From assembly GCF_024497955.1 (NCBI RefSeq), contig NZ_JANHKP010000009.1, positions 124,001-188,000 on the forward strand: a stretch of DNA of 64,000 bases. The letters are read 5' to 3'. The stretch's first letter is position 1, and each line of letters begins with the position of its first letter. The position numbers were made by a program, and so were the translations under genes. The notes beneath the pieces are model-generated. The model ran no database searches, had not been told where the DNA came from, and saw only the letters and a program-made list of their open reading frames with translations. This DNA is from Streptomyces sp. C10-9-1 (GTDB lineage: Bacteria > Actinomycetota > Actinomycetes > Streptomycetales > Streptomycetaceae). Below, piece after piece: positions 52,153 to 61,558 of this stretch.

Positions 52153-54717
52153 TCAGAACATGCTGAGCAGCTGCTCCACGGTCGGTTCCGCCGAGCCCGC
52201 CTCGTCCGGCAGCCCGAGTTCGAACCAGACCGTCTTGCCGCGCGGGGTGCGCCGTGAGCCCCAGCCGGCGCTCAGCAGCCCGACGAGCTGGAGCCCGCGC
52301 CCGCCCTCGTCGGTGTCGCGGGCGCGGCGGCGGCGTGGCTGCACCAGGCCCGCGTCCCAGACCTCGCACACCAGGGTGCGGTCCCGCAGGAGCCGGAGCC
52401 GGATCTCCCCCTCGCCGTAGCGCAGCGCGTTGGTGACCAGTTCGCTGACGAGCAGTTCGACGGTGTCGACCAGCGCCTCCAGGCCCCAGGAGTCGAGCTG
52501 CGCGCGGGCCAGCTCGCGGGCGCGGCCGACCGAGCGCGGCTCGCGGGGCAGCCGCCAGTCGCCCACCGCGTCGGCGGGCAGACCCTGGATACGGGCCATC
52601 AGCAGGGCGATGTCGTCCTCGCCGTGGCGGGTGTCCAGGGTCGTCAGCACATGGTCGCAGACGTCCTCCAGGGCGCGGCCCGGATCGCCCAGGGCCGCGC
52701 GGAAGGCGTGGAGCCCCTCGTCGAGCGGGTGGTCGCGGGACTCCACCAGGCCGTCGGTGTACAGCGCCAGCAGCGCGCCCTCGGGCAGCTCGACCTCGAC
52801 CTCCTCGAAGGGCTCGCCTCCCACCCCGAGGGGCATCCCGGGCGGCACGTCGAGCAGGAGTGCCTCCTCCCCGGGCTCGACCAGGACGGGCGGCAGATGG
52901 CCGGCGTTGGCGAAGGTGCAGCGCCGGGTGACCGGGTCGTACACCGCGTACACGCAGGTGGCCAGGTAGACCTCGGCCAGGTCGGCCGGCTGCTCCGGCG
53001 CGTCCGGGCCCGCCGCGCCGGAGCGGCGGACCTGCGCACGGGTGCCGGGCCCGCCCAGACCGCGGGCGATCTCGTCGAGCGCGGAGAGCACCTCCGCGGG
53101 TTCCAGGTCGAGCAGGGCCAGGGTGCGCACCGCCGTGCGCAGCTCGCCCATGGCCACGGCGGCGCGCAAGCCCCTGCCCATGACGTCGCCGACGACGAGC
53201 GCGGTGCGGTGGCCGGGCAGCTCGATCACGTCGAACCAGTCGCCTCCGACCTCGGTGGCGGTGGTGCCCGGCAGATAACGGCAGGCGATGTCCAGCCCGG
53301 CGGCCTCGGGGTCGCCGGGGGGCAGCAGGCTGCGCTGGAGGATGAGCGCCCTCTCGTGCTCCCGCCGGTAGAGGCGGGCGTTGTCGATGCACACGGCAGC
53401 GCGGGCGGCGAGCTCGACGGCGAGCGCGCGGTCCCGCTCGCCGAAGGGTTCGCTGCCCTTGGCCCGGGCGAACTGGACCAGCCCGACGACCGTGTCGTGG
53501 GCCACCATCGGCACGGCCAGCGCGGACTGCACCAGGCCGCCCTCCCCCTCCGGCAGCGCCCGGACGGCGGCCGTGCGCAGCGCGGTGGCGCAGGCGGAGT
53601 TGAAGGGGTAGCGGTGGACCTCACCGAGCGCGACCGGGGGCGTCCCGCCGGAGGAGGCGGCCAGGGGCGCGTCGGAGACGGCGCTGGCGAAGGCGACCCG
53701 GCGCAGGTCGGCGCTGCCGCCGCCGTAGCTCTCGTGGACCGAGCCGAACTGGCCCGGCGGAGCCTCCTCGCCGGTGAGCAGGGCCTGGTAGAGGTCGACG
53801 GAGGCCAGGTCGCAGAAGCCGGGGACGGCGACGTCCAGCAGTTCGCGGGCGGTGGTCTCCAGGTCGAGCGAGTTGCCGATGCGGGCCCCGGCCTCGTTGA
53901 GCAGGGCGAGGTTGCGGCGGGCGCTGGCGGCCTCCCGGGCGGCGATCTGACGGTGCGTGACATCGGTGCCGACCCCGGCAACGCCGATCGGCCGTCCCGA
54001 ACCCCCGTGCACGCGGTAGAGGTTGACCGACCAGTGCCGGCGCTCGCCCTCTCCGCCGGGCACGGTCCCGGAGACCTGGAGGTCGGTCACGGACTCGCCG
54101 GTCTCCAGGACGCGGCGCAGCGCCGCGTCCAGGTGCTCCGCCTCCGCGCGCGGCAGGTAGTCGTGCACGGTGCGGCCGCGGTGCTGCTCGGCCTCGCCGC
54201 CGAACACGGCGGCGAAGCGGCGGTTGGCCCGCTGCACGGTCAGGTCGGTGCCGAACAGCAGGAACCCGAAGGGCGATTGGCCGAAGATGGCCTGGGAGGA
54301 GGCGAGGTCGCTCTCGATGCGGCGCAGCGCCCGCACGTCGACGACGATGCACAGGGCCGCCTGCCGCCCGTCCCGCGCCTCACCGGGCATCACGTAGATC
54401 TCGGCGAGGCCGTGGGCCCGCGGGCGTCCGGGGGCGCGGAAGGGGACCAGCCCGGTCCACTCCTTGCCGTCCAGGATCTCCGCGACCTTGCGGTGGCCCC
54501 GGGGCCGGAGTTCGGCGGGGAGGAACGCCTCCACCGGGTCCTTGCCCCTGACCTGCTCGGCGGTCAGGCCGAAGAGGTCCGCGGCGCGCCTGCTCCACTG
54601 GTCGACCAGGCCGTCGGGGCCGATCGAGAAGGATGCGACCTTGATGTAGTCATAGATCGAGCCAGGCGGGCTGCTCTGCCACACGACACCGCTCGCCGTC
54701 CCAGGTATCTCGCTCAC
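52153..54717 (-). CDS. SpoIIE-type PP2C phosphatase with PAS, GAF and HATPase (anti-sigma kinase-like) domains
   Basis: 854 residues, soluble. Domains in order: PAS at about 20-125 (VASFSIGPDGLVDQWSRRAADLFGL), second PAS at about 135-255 (LFGTDLTVQRANRRFAAVFGG), GAF at about 275-445, PP2C/SpoIIE at about 475-695 (EVGGDWFDVIELP, GDVMGRG, FANAGHLPPVL, LYTDGLVESRD), and HATPase at about 715-845 with N-box ELVTNALRYG and GRGLQLV. The phosphatase would dephosphorylate an anti-anti-sigma factor while the kinase-like module phosphorylates or sequesters one. GTG start with GGAGGGG upstream. Lies downstream of a stand-alone HATPase gene on the same strand. Confidence 0.92.
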   Translation of the reverse strand: MSEIPGTASGVVWQSSPPGSIYDYIKVASFSIGPDGLVDQWSRRAADLFGLTAEQVRGKDPVEAFLPAELRPRGHRKVAEILDGKEWTGLVPFRAPGRPRAHGLAEIYVMPGEARDGRQAALCIVVDVRALRRIESDLASSQAIFGQSPFGFLLFGTDLTVQRANRRFAAVFGGEAEQHRGRTVHDYLPRAEAEHLDAALRRVLETGESVTDLQVSGTVPGGEGERRHWSVNLYRVHGGSGRPIGVAGVGTDVTHRQIAAREAASARRNLALLNEAGARIGNSLDLETTARELLDVAVPGFCDLASVDLYQALLTGEEAPPGQFGSVHESYGGGSADLRRVAFASAVSDAPLAASSGGTPPVALGEVHRYPFNSACATALRTAAVRALPEGEGGLVQSALAVPMVAHDTVVGLVQFARAKGSEPFGERDRALAVELAARAAVCIDNARLYRREHERALILQRSLLPPGDPEAAGLDIACRYLPGTTATEVGGDWFDVIELPGHRTALVVGDVMGRGLRAAVAMGELRTAVRTLALLDLEPAEVLSALDEIARGLGGPGTRAQVRRSGAAGPDAPEQPADLAEVYLATCVYAVYDPVTRRCTFANAGHLPPVLVEPGEEALLLDVPPGMPLGVGGEPFEEVEVELPEGALLALYTDGLVESRDHPLDEGLHAFRAALGDPGRALEDVCDHVLTTLDTRHGEDDIALLMARIQGLPADAVGDWRLPREPRSVGRARELARAQLDSWGLEALVDTVELLVSELVTNALRYGEGEIRLRLLRDRTLVCEVWDAGLVQPRRRRARDTDEGGRGLQLVGLLSAGWGSRRTPRGKTVWFELGLPDEAGSAEPTVEQLLSMF

Positions 54718-54865
54718 GCGACCGTCCCCTCCAGCTCACCGCACCGGACCGGCCATGACCGCAGTATTCAGCACTACGGCCCCGGTCGGCACGGCGTTCA
54801 CGATCACAGAGAGGTCTCGTTCATTTCCGGCCGAGTTCCCCGTGATCGTCGTCCCTCCCCGACTC

Positions 54866-55273
54866 CTAACCCGTCAGAGCCAGCTCGAACCACACCGTCT
54901 TGCCCGTTCTCCCGCGCCGGATGCCCCAGCGGCGCGCGGAGCAGGCCACGAGCCGCAGCCCGCGGCCCCCTTCGTCCTCGGGGCGCGGGGCGCGCTCGGT
55001 GGGCGGGTCGGGCAGCGGGTCGGAGACTTCGACCAGCAGGGTGGGCGGGGTGCCGTCGGGCGCGGCGCGGCGCATCCTGACGCCGATGGGGCCGACGGTG
55101 TACCGCTGGGAGTTGGTGACCAGTTCGCTGACGAGGAGGACCGTCACCTCGCCGACGGCGGCGTCGACGCCCCACGCGCCCAGGGCGTCCCGTACGGCGT
55201 GGCGGGCGGCCCGCACCGCGTCGGGCCGCGCCGGGAAGCTCCACTCGACGCAGTGGTCCTCCGTGTCGATCAC
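54866..55273 (-). CDS. Stand-alone RsbW-like ATP-binding protein (orphan anti-sigma kinase type)
   Basis: 135 residues, a single HATPase domain: SFPARPDAVRAARHAVRDAL, N-box SELVTNSQRY, EDEGGRGLRLV with the ATP lid, and the closing WGIRRGRTGKTVWFELAL. It resembles the C-terminal module of its neighbour (RRTPRGKTVWFELGL). Streptomyces genomes carry dozens of such proteins; most have no known partner. Start uncertain: GTG 55273 is chosen, GTG 55282 is close. The neighbour's start is 148 bp downstream. Confidence 0.82.
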   Translation of the reverse strand: MIDTEDHCVEWSFPARPDAVRAARHAVRDALGAWGVDAAVGEVTVLLVSELVTNSQRYTVGPIGVRMRRAAPDGTPPTLLVEVSDPLPDPPTERAPRPEDEGGRGLRLVACSARRWGIRRGRTGKTVWFELALTG

Positions 55274-55437
55274 GCCGCTCACTTCCCCGGATACCGACGA
55301 CCCGCACGCCCGTTTTCGGGCGTTTAAAGGCCCCATACCCCGTTTCGGGCATGAACTACCGTGACTCCCGGGGCGGAAGGGGCGCAGCCGAGGGGGACGT
55401 CCCGACGCCCCGGACGGGGCGGGAGCGCACCCGGGGA

Positions 55438-55848
55438 CTACCCCCGGTCCGGGCGCCCTCCCGGGAGCAGCCTGAACGCCTCCGCCACCGCGGGCCGGTC
55501 CTGTTCGAGCCAGTCGACGGCGTTCGCCTCGTGCGGCGCGAGCCAGCGGAGTTCGTCGTGGTCCTGGAGGGGGGCGGGGCGGCCCCGGACCAGCAGGGCG
55601 GTCCACACCCGCAGGACGTAGCCGGGCTTCAGGGGCCACTCACCGGGGATCCGCTCCAGGGGGCGGACCTCCACCCCGAGCTCCTCCCGGAGCTCGCGCA
55701 CCAGCGCCTCCTCGGGGACCTCCCCCGCCTCCACCTTGCCCCCGGGCAGCTCCCAGCGCCCGGCCAGCTCCGCGGGCGCGCTGCGCCGGGCCGCGAGCAG
55801 CCGGCCCTCCTCGTACACGGCACCGGCCACCACCACTCGATCAGTCAC
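55438..55848 (-). CDS. Nudix hydrolase (MutT-like)
   Basis: 136 residues. The Nudix box is complete: G-x5-E-x7-REUxEExGU in GKVEAGEVPEEALVRELREELGV. The leading AGAVYEEGRLLAARRSAPAELAGRWELPGG is typical of MutT-type 8-oxo-dGTP or CTP pyrophosphohydrolases. Cytoplasmic nucleotide-pool cleaning is likely. GTG at 55848 with TACGCT 6 nt upstream and no RBS. Confidence 0.9.
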   Translation of the reverse strand: MTDRVVVAGAVYEEGRLLAARRSAPAELAGRWELPGGKVEAGEVPEEALVRELREELGVEVRPLERIPGEWPLKPGYVLRVWTALLVRGRPAPLQDHDELRWLAPHEANAVDWLEQDRPAVAEAFRLLPGGRPDRG

Positions 55849-55854
55849 CCCGGG

Positions 55855-55860
55855 AGCGTA
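55855..55860 (-). promoter_or_regulatory. Candidate -10 box (TACGCT), leaderless layout, Nudix gene
   Basis: Minus-strand TACGCT with 6 nt to the GTG at 55848. Confidence 0.4.
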
Positions 55861-55935
55861 GCGGGCGGCCGCTGCCGCCCGGGCACGCCGGGAGGACCGG
55901 CGGACCGCACCGACGGGCCGTCAGGGCCGGGGCGC

Positions 55936-56106
55936 CTACTGGCCCACGGGCTCCACCCGGTAGAGCTGCTCGCGCCCCCGGGCGACGAGGGCGTCCGCGA
56001 TGCGCTGGGCCTCGTCCCTGGTGGCGTAGCGGCCGACCCGGTAGCGGTTGCCGTTGTCGTCCTGCCGGATCACCTGCCAGGGGAGCGAGGCGGTGCCGTC
56101 CGTCAT
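55936..56106 (-). CDS. Small SPOR-like protein (56 aa)
   Basis: 56 residues: MTDGTASLPWQVIRQDDNGN then YRVGRYATRDEAQRIADALVARG, which fits a miniature SPOR repeat (strand-helix-strand with x-R-V-G-x-Y-x-T-R-x-E-A). GGGGAGGAG lies 5-7 nt before the ATG. Without a membrane anchor or other domain, peptidoglycan binding is uncertain. Such short SPOR-like proteins are common in Streptomyces and uncharacterised. Confidence 0.8.
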   Translation of the reverse strand: MTDGTASLPWQVIRQDDNGNRYRVGRYATRDEAQRIADALVARGREQLYRVEPVGQ

Positions 56107-56344
56107 CGGGCTCCTCCCCCGGTCGAGCCGAGTGTCCGTAACCTTCGCCAGGAAACCGCAGTGCGCATATGCCTGAGCGTACGCCTGACCTTCACTGAGC
56201 GGATACGGGTTTTCACAAAGAGACAGCAACGAGGGGCGTATCCGGCCGGATACGCCCCCTTCACGCCCGAGAAGCACCCCCCTGCGCGGGAAGCCCGGCC
56301 GGACACGCCCCCTCCCTGCCGGGCAGAACCCCGCAGGGGCGCGG

Positions 56345-57097
56345 TCACCGCACGGGGAGGTGGTAGGCCACGCGGTAGCGGTCGGCGGGGACGACCACGT
56401 CCGCGGTCTCGACGGCGCGGCCCGAGGCGTAGTAGGTCCGCTCGATCACCATGACCACGTGGCCCGGCACGCCGCCGAGGGCGAGCAGCTCCTCCGCGAG
56501 CCCGGGACGGGCCCCGACCTGCTCCACCACGTTGTCCACGACGACGTCGATCGCCGCCATCCGCTCCACGACCCCGCAGCCGCCGAGCGGACCCTCCTCG
56601 GGGAGCATCACGGGAGTGCGGCCGGTGAGCTCCAGAGGCTCCCAGGAGGTCGAGAGCATCATGGGCTCACCGGCGTCCCGGTAGAGGTAGCGGGTGCGCA
56701 TCACGCGGTCGCCGAGCCCGACCCCCAGCCGGTCCGCGACCTCGGGGGTGGCGCGCTCCTGCTCGCTGCCGGACTCCCAGGAACCGCGCACCCCCTCCTC
56801 GGCCTGCTCCTGCCGGAAGGGGGAGGCGCCGGAGGCGGGGCGGAAGCCGGAGCGGGCCACACGGCGGGGCACCGGGCGCTCGCGCACATACGTCCCCGAG
56901 CCGGAGCGGCCCTCGACCAGCCCCTCGGCCATCAGCACCTTGCGGGCCTCCAGGGCCACCGTGTCCGAGACCCCGTACTCCTCGCGGATGCGGGCCTGCG
57001 AGGGCAAGCGGGTGTGCGGCGGCAGCGAGCCGTTCACGATCTTCTCGCGCAGATCGCTCGCGACACGCAGATAGGCGGGCTGCTCACCGAAGGCCAC
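56345..57097 (-). CDS. GntR-family (HutC-type) transcriptional regulator
   Basis: 250 residues. Winged helix at about 5-72 (YLRVASDLREKIVNGSLPPHTRLPSQARIREEYGVSDTVALEARKVL). UTRA-type effector domain at about 85-248 (GLGDRVMRTRYLYRDAGEPMMLSTSWEPLE, VVMVIERTYYASGRAVETADVVVPADRYRVAYHLPV). HutC/GntR UTRA domains bind small sugars or amino-acid derivatives. It is not DasR itself: the sequence differs from the DasR I know. GTG at 57097 with GGGGAG 6 nt upstream. Divergent from the chitinase; a perfect 7-3-7 inverted repeat lies 38 bp upstream. Confidence 0.88.
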   Translation of the reverse strand: MAFGEQPAYLRVASDLREKIVNGSLPPHTRLPSQARIREEYGVSDTVALEARKVLMAEGLVEGRSGSGTYVRERPVPRRVARSGFRPASGASPFRQEQAEEGVRGSWESGSEQERATPEVADRLGVGLGDRVMRTRYLYRDAGEPMMLSTSWEPLELTGRTPVMLPEEGPLGGCGVVERMAAIDVVVDNVVEQVGARPGLAEELLALGGVPGHVVMVIERTYYASGRAVETADVVVPADRYRVAYHLPVR

Positions 57098-57135
57098 TGA
57101 CCACTCCCCAACACATTGACAGACGGCGACAGCCT

Positions 57136-57152
57136 GGCAACCGTAGGTTGCC
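57136..57152. promoter_or_regulatory. Candidate GntR operator: GGCAACC-GTA-GGTTGCC
   Basis: Perfect 7-bp inverted repeat with 3-bp centre just upstream of the GntR gene. Size and placement fit autoregulation. Confidence 0.5.
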
Positions 57153-57258
57153 GTCCGCAAGTGCGGGCCACAGTGTCACCCGATGTGATGACTTCCCGGT
57201 CGGCGGGGGTTTGGCACCCGCATGCACGATCTTGCCGGAGGCGCACGGGTACGCACCC

Positions 57259-57287
57259 TTGACCGGAATGGTCCAGACCAATAGCTT
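57259..57287 (+). promoter_or_regulatory. Chitinase promoter with DasR-type site (dre)
   Basis: TTGACC (57259-57264), 17-bp spacer, TAGCTT (57282-57287). Between them lies TGGTCCAGACCA (57269-57280), a perfect palindrome close to the known DasR consensus TGGTCTAGACCA and to the TGGTCCAGACCT direct repeats of Streptomyces chitinase promoters. Binding there would block RNA polymerase until N-acetylglucosamine-derived signals release DasR. Confidence 0.75.
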
Positions 57288-57350
57288 CCTTGCCGCACGC
57301 ACGACTCCGCTCCTCCCCCGTCGGCACCCGCACAGGAACGAGCCAAGCCC

Positions 57351-58709
57351 ATGCGTCGAACAGCCCTGGCCCGTACGGCAGTCGCCCTCAGCTCCCTCGC
57401 CCTGCTGGCCACCCTCTCCCCCGCCGCCGCGTCCGCCGGGGGTCGGCCCCCCGCACACGGCTCCGGCCACACCAAGCCCGAACTGCGGCGGGTCGGCTAC
57501 TTCACCCAGTGGGGCGTCTACGGCCGCGACTTCCAGGTCAAGGACATGGACACCAGCGGCCAGGCCGCGCGCCTCACCCACATCAACTACGCCTTCGGCA
57601 ACATCAGCCCCGAGGGCACCTGCTTCACCGGCAACGTCCCCGGCGAGGCCGACGCCTGGGCCGACTACGTGCGCCCGCTGGGCGCGGCCGACTCGGTCGA
57701 CGGCGTCGCCGACACCGCGGACCAGCCGCTCGCCGGGAACTTCAACCAGCTGCGCGAGCTCAAGGCCGAGCACCCCGGCCTGAAGGTGATGATCTCGCTC
57801 GGCGGCTGGAGCTGGTCCACCCACTTCTCGGACGCGGTCCGCACACCCGAGTCCCGCCGCGCCCTGGTGTCCTCCTGCATCGACCTGTACCTCAGGGGCG
57901 ATCTGCCCCGGGACGGTGCGCGCGGCGGCCCGGGGGCGGCCGCCGGGGTCTTCGACGGGATCGACATCGACTGGGAGTGGCCGGGCTCGGCGGGCGACAG
58001 CGACACCGTCTACCGGCCGGAGGACAAGCGCAACTTCACCGCCCTGGTGCGCGAGTTCCGCGTGCAGCTCGACGCGCTCGCCGCCGAGCAGCGCGGACGC
58101 CACGGCCAGCGGCGGCACTACGAGCTCAGCGCCTTCGTCCCCACCGCCCCCGCGAAGATCGACGCGGGCTTCGAGGTCCGCAGGATCATGCGGGACTTCG
58201 ACTTCGTGAACCTCCAGGGCTACGACTTCCACGTGTCGGGCGAACCGGTCACCGCCCAGCAGTCGGCCCTGCGGGCGCGCGGGGACTTCAGCGTGCAGCA
58301 GACCGTGCGGGACTGGAAGCGCCGGGGCGCACCCGCCCGCAAGCTGGTCGTCGGCATGCCGTTCTACGGGCAGGGCTGGACGGGCGTGCAGGGCGGAGGC
58401 GACGGCATGGGGCAGCCCGCCTCCGGTCCGGCCCCCGCCACCTTCGCGAACGGCTACGAGGACTACAAGGCGCTGAGGAGGCTCGCCGCCTCGGACGCCT
58501 ACACCGTCCACCGGGACCGCCGCGGGGGCCACGCCTGGATCTTCGACGGCACCACCCTGTGGACCTACGACGACCCCGCGGTGCTGCGCGCGAAGGCCGC
58601 CTACGTCCGCTCGGAGGGCCTGGGCGGCGCCATGTTCTGGTCCCTGGACGGGGACACGGCGGACGGCGAGCTGACCGCCGCGGTCGACCGGGGGCTGCGC
58701 CGCCGCTGA
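57351..58709 (+). CDS. Secreted GH18 chitinase
   Basis: 452 residues. Signal peptide MRRTALARTAVALSSLALLAT with AxA site (AAASA). The catalytic TIM barrel occupies nearly all of the rest, with SLGGWSWS and the GH18 motif DGIDIDWEWP, in which the Glu near residue 209 is the proton donor; the CID (alpha+beta insertion) fits after FVPTAPAKIDAGFEV. No chitin-binding or fibronectin domain. It hydrolyses chitin outside the cell, yielding chito-oligomers. The operator inside its promoter implies DasR control. A bidirectional hairpin follows the stop. Confidence 0.95.
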   Translation: MRRTALARTAVALSSLALLATLSPAAASAGGRPPAHGSGHTKPELRRVGYFTQWGVYGRDFQVKDMDTSGQAARLTHINYAFGNISPEGTCFTGNVPGEADAWADYVRPLGAADSVDGVADTADQPLAGNFNQLRELKAEHPGLKVMISLGGWSWSTHFSDAVRTPESRRALVSSCIDLYLRGDLPRDGARGGPGAAAGVFDGIDIDWEWPGSAGDSDTVYRPEDKRNFTALVREFRVQLDALAAEQRGRHGQRRHYELSAFVPTAPAKIDAGFEVRRIMRDFDFVNLQGYDFHVSGEPVTAQQSALRARGDFSVQQTVRDWKRRGAPARKLVVGMPFYGQGWTGVQGGGDGMGQPASGPAPATFANGYEDYKALRRLAASDAYTVHRDRRGGHAWIFDGTTLWTYDDPAVLRAKAAYVRSEGLGGAMFWSLDGDTADGELTAAVDRGLRRR

Positions 58710-58726
58710 GCCGGCCCGCCCCCGCA

Positions 58727-58764
58727 CGGCGGGACCGGCGCAGGGTCAGACGCCGGTCCCGCCG
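58727..58764. terminator. Bidirectional hairpin overlapping the end of the next gene
   Basis: Perfect 14-bp stem (58727-58740 with 58751-58764), 10-nt loop. The convergent gene's stop codon (58746-58748) lies in the loop and its last five sense codons form one arm. Confidence 0.75.
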
Positions 58765-59609
58765 CCCGAGGCGCCGTCCGCGGTCCCCGCTCCGTCCTTG
58801 AGGGAGCCGGTGAGCCGGCCCTCGGTCGCGGCCAGCGCACAGGTGACGGTGCGGTCGCCGAGCGACCAGCTCTCGCGGGTGGGCAGGTAGTAGAAGTTGG
58901 CGATGTGCGGGGCGAGCGCGTCCGGGTCCGGCACGTACTTCTCGCTCATGAGGTGGCAGCGCCCCTCCATCTCGCGCTCGTCCGCGGCCGAGCCGGGGTA
59001 GCCGCCCTCGTCGTCCAGGAGGTAGCTGCCCGTGACCTCGGCGTCGTGCGGTCGGGCGCAGTCCACCGTCGGGACGGAGAAGGCCTCCGACTCCTCGGGG
59101 ACCTCCTTGCCCGGGATGTCGAAGCAGTCGCCCTCGGCCAGGTCGAAGGGGCTGCTGGCCGCGGCGTCCAGTCCGTCCCGGACCCCGCGCATGAACTCGC
59201 CCGCGGCGCCGGTCGCCACGAAGGCGACGGTCAGCAGCGTACTGACGGCGGAGAGGGCGATACCGGCGACGGCCATGCCCTTGCCGCGCTGGCCCGACCG
59301 CCTGATCTGGGCCAGCGCGATGATGCCGAACACCAGACCGAGCGGCGGGATGCAGCAGACCAGGCCCACCACCAGGGCGGTGACGGCCAGTCCGTTGACC
59401 GGACGCTGCCCGGGGACCCCCGGGTAGGGGGCGTTCGGCGCGCCGTACGCGGGGTGCGGCGGATGGCCCGCGTACGGGCCCGCGCCCGGCTGGCCGAAGG
59501 GCCCCGCCGGGGTGCCGTAGGGCTGCGGGGCGGGGGGCTGGGCGCCGGGCGGGGCGCCGTAGGGCTGCTGCGGGTTCGGCGGCTGCCCGTTCTGGGCTGC
59601 GGGGTCCAC
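58746..59609 (-). CDS. DUF4190 / septum-formation-type membrane protein
   Basis: 287 residues. Residues 1-75 are Pro/Gln/Gly-rich repeats (PYGAPPGAQPP, PYGTPAGPFG). Two membrane helices at about 83-110 and 120-145 form the DUF4190 unit (VNGLAVTALVVGLVCCIPPLGLVFGIIALAQI; GMAVAGIALSAVSTLLTVAFVATGAAG). The outer domain (about 160-270) has paired Cys (GDCFDI, VDCARPHDAEV, GRCH, VTCAL) and the PHDAE motif of septum-formation proteins. Role in division is inference. GTG at 59609 with GAGGAGCA upstream. Confidence 0.87.
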   Translation of the reverse strand: MDPAAQNGQPPNPQQPYGAPPGAQPPAPQPYGTPAGPFGQPGAGPYAGHPPHPAYGAPNAPYPGVPGQRPVNGLAVTALVVGLVCCIPPLGLVFGIIALAQIRRSGQRGKGMAVAGIALSAVSTLLTVAFVATGAAGEFMRGVRDGLDAAASSPFDLAEGDCFDIPGKEVPEESEAFSVPTVDCARPHDAEVTGSYLLDDEGGYPGSAADEREMEGRCHLMSEKYVPDPDALAPHIANFYYLPTRESWSLGDRTVTCALAATEGRLTGSLKDGAGTADGASGGGTGV

Positions 59610-59713
59610 GGTCGTTGCTCCTCGGTCGTCGTTCGAACCAGTGCGAACGGACGCGCGGATCATACGACGGGGGCAGGGCGCCGGGGCGGGCGGGGCGGGG
59701 CCGCGCACGCAGC

Positions 59714-59745
59714 GGGAGGGGCGGCCGCGAGCGGCCGCCCCTCCC
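59714..59745 (-). terminator. Protease gene terminator
   Basis: Perfect 15-bp stem (59714-59728 with 59731-59745), minimal loop, 26 bp after the protease stop. Confidence 0.8.
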
Positions 59746-59770
59746 TCGGGAAGGCTGGATCAGCGCCGGG

Positions 59771-61354
<1,584 letters not shown>

Positions 61355-61396
61355 GTGAGGGGTCCTCCTCATTGGTGGTGCGTTGCTGTGGGGGTC

Positions 61397-61425
61397 ATGA
61401 CAAGCAGACGTCAGGGACATGCCAA
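61397..61425 (-). promoter_or_regulatory. Candidate promoter of the subtilisin gene
   Basis: Minus strand TTGGCA (61420-61425), 17-bp spacer, TGTCAT (61397-61402), about 43 bp before the start codon. Confidence 0.45.
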
Positions 61426-61558
61426 CACATCCGTACCGAGGTGCCGGCACTTCTCGTCCGCCCGTCGAGCGAAAAGGTTGGCCGATCCATAGGAATCGCA
61501 CAAGAGGGCCCGTACGCCCGGAAACACGAGCGCCACGGGCCTGCCATGCTGACGGCCC

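Noticed and set aside
56345..57097. The GntR regulator as DasR itself
   Set aside because: Its DNA-binding and effector domains do not match the DasR sequence I know; only the chitinase promoter carries a DasR-type site.
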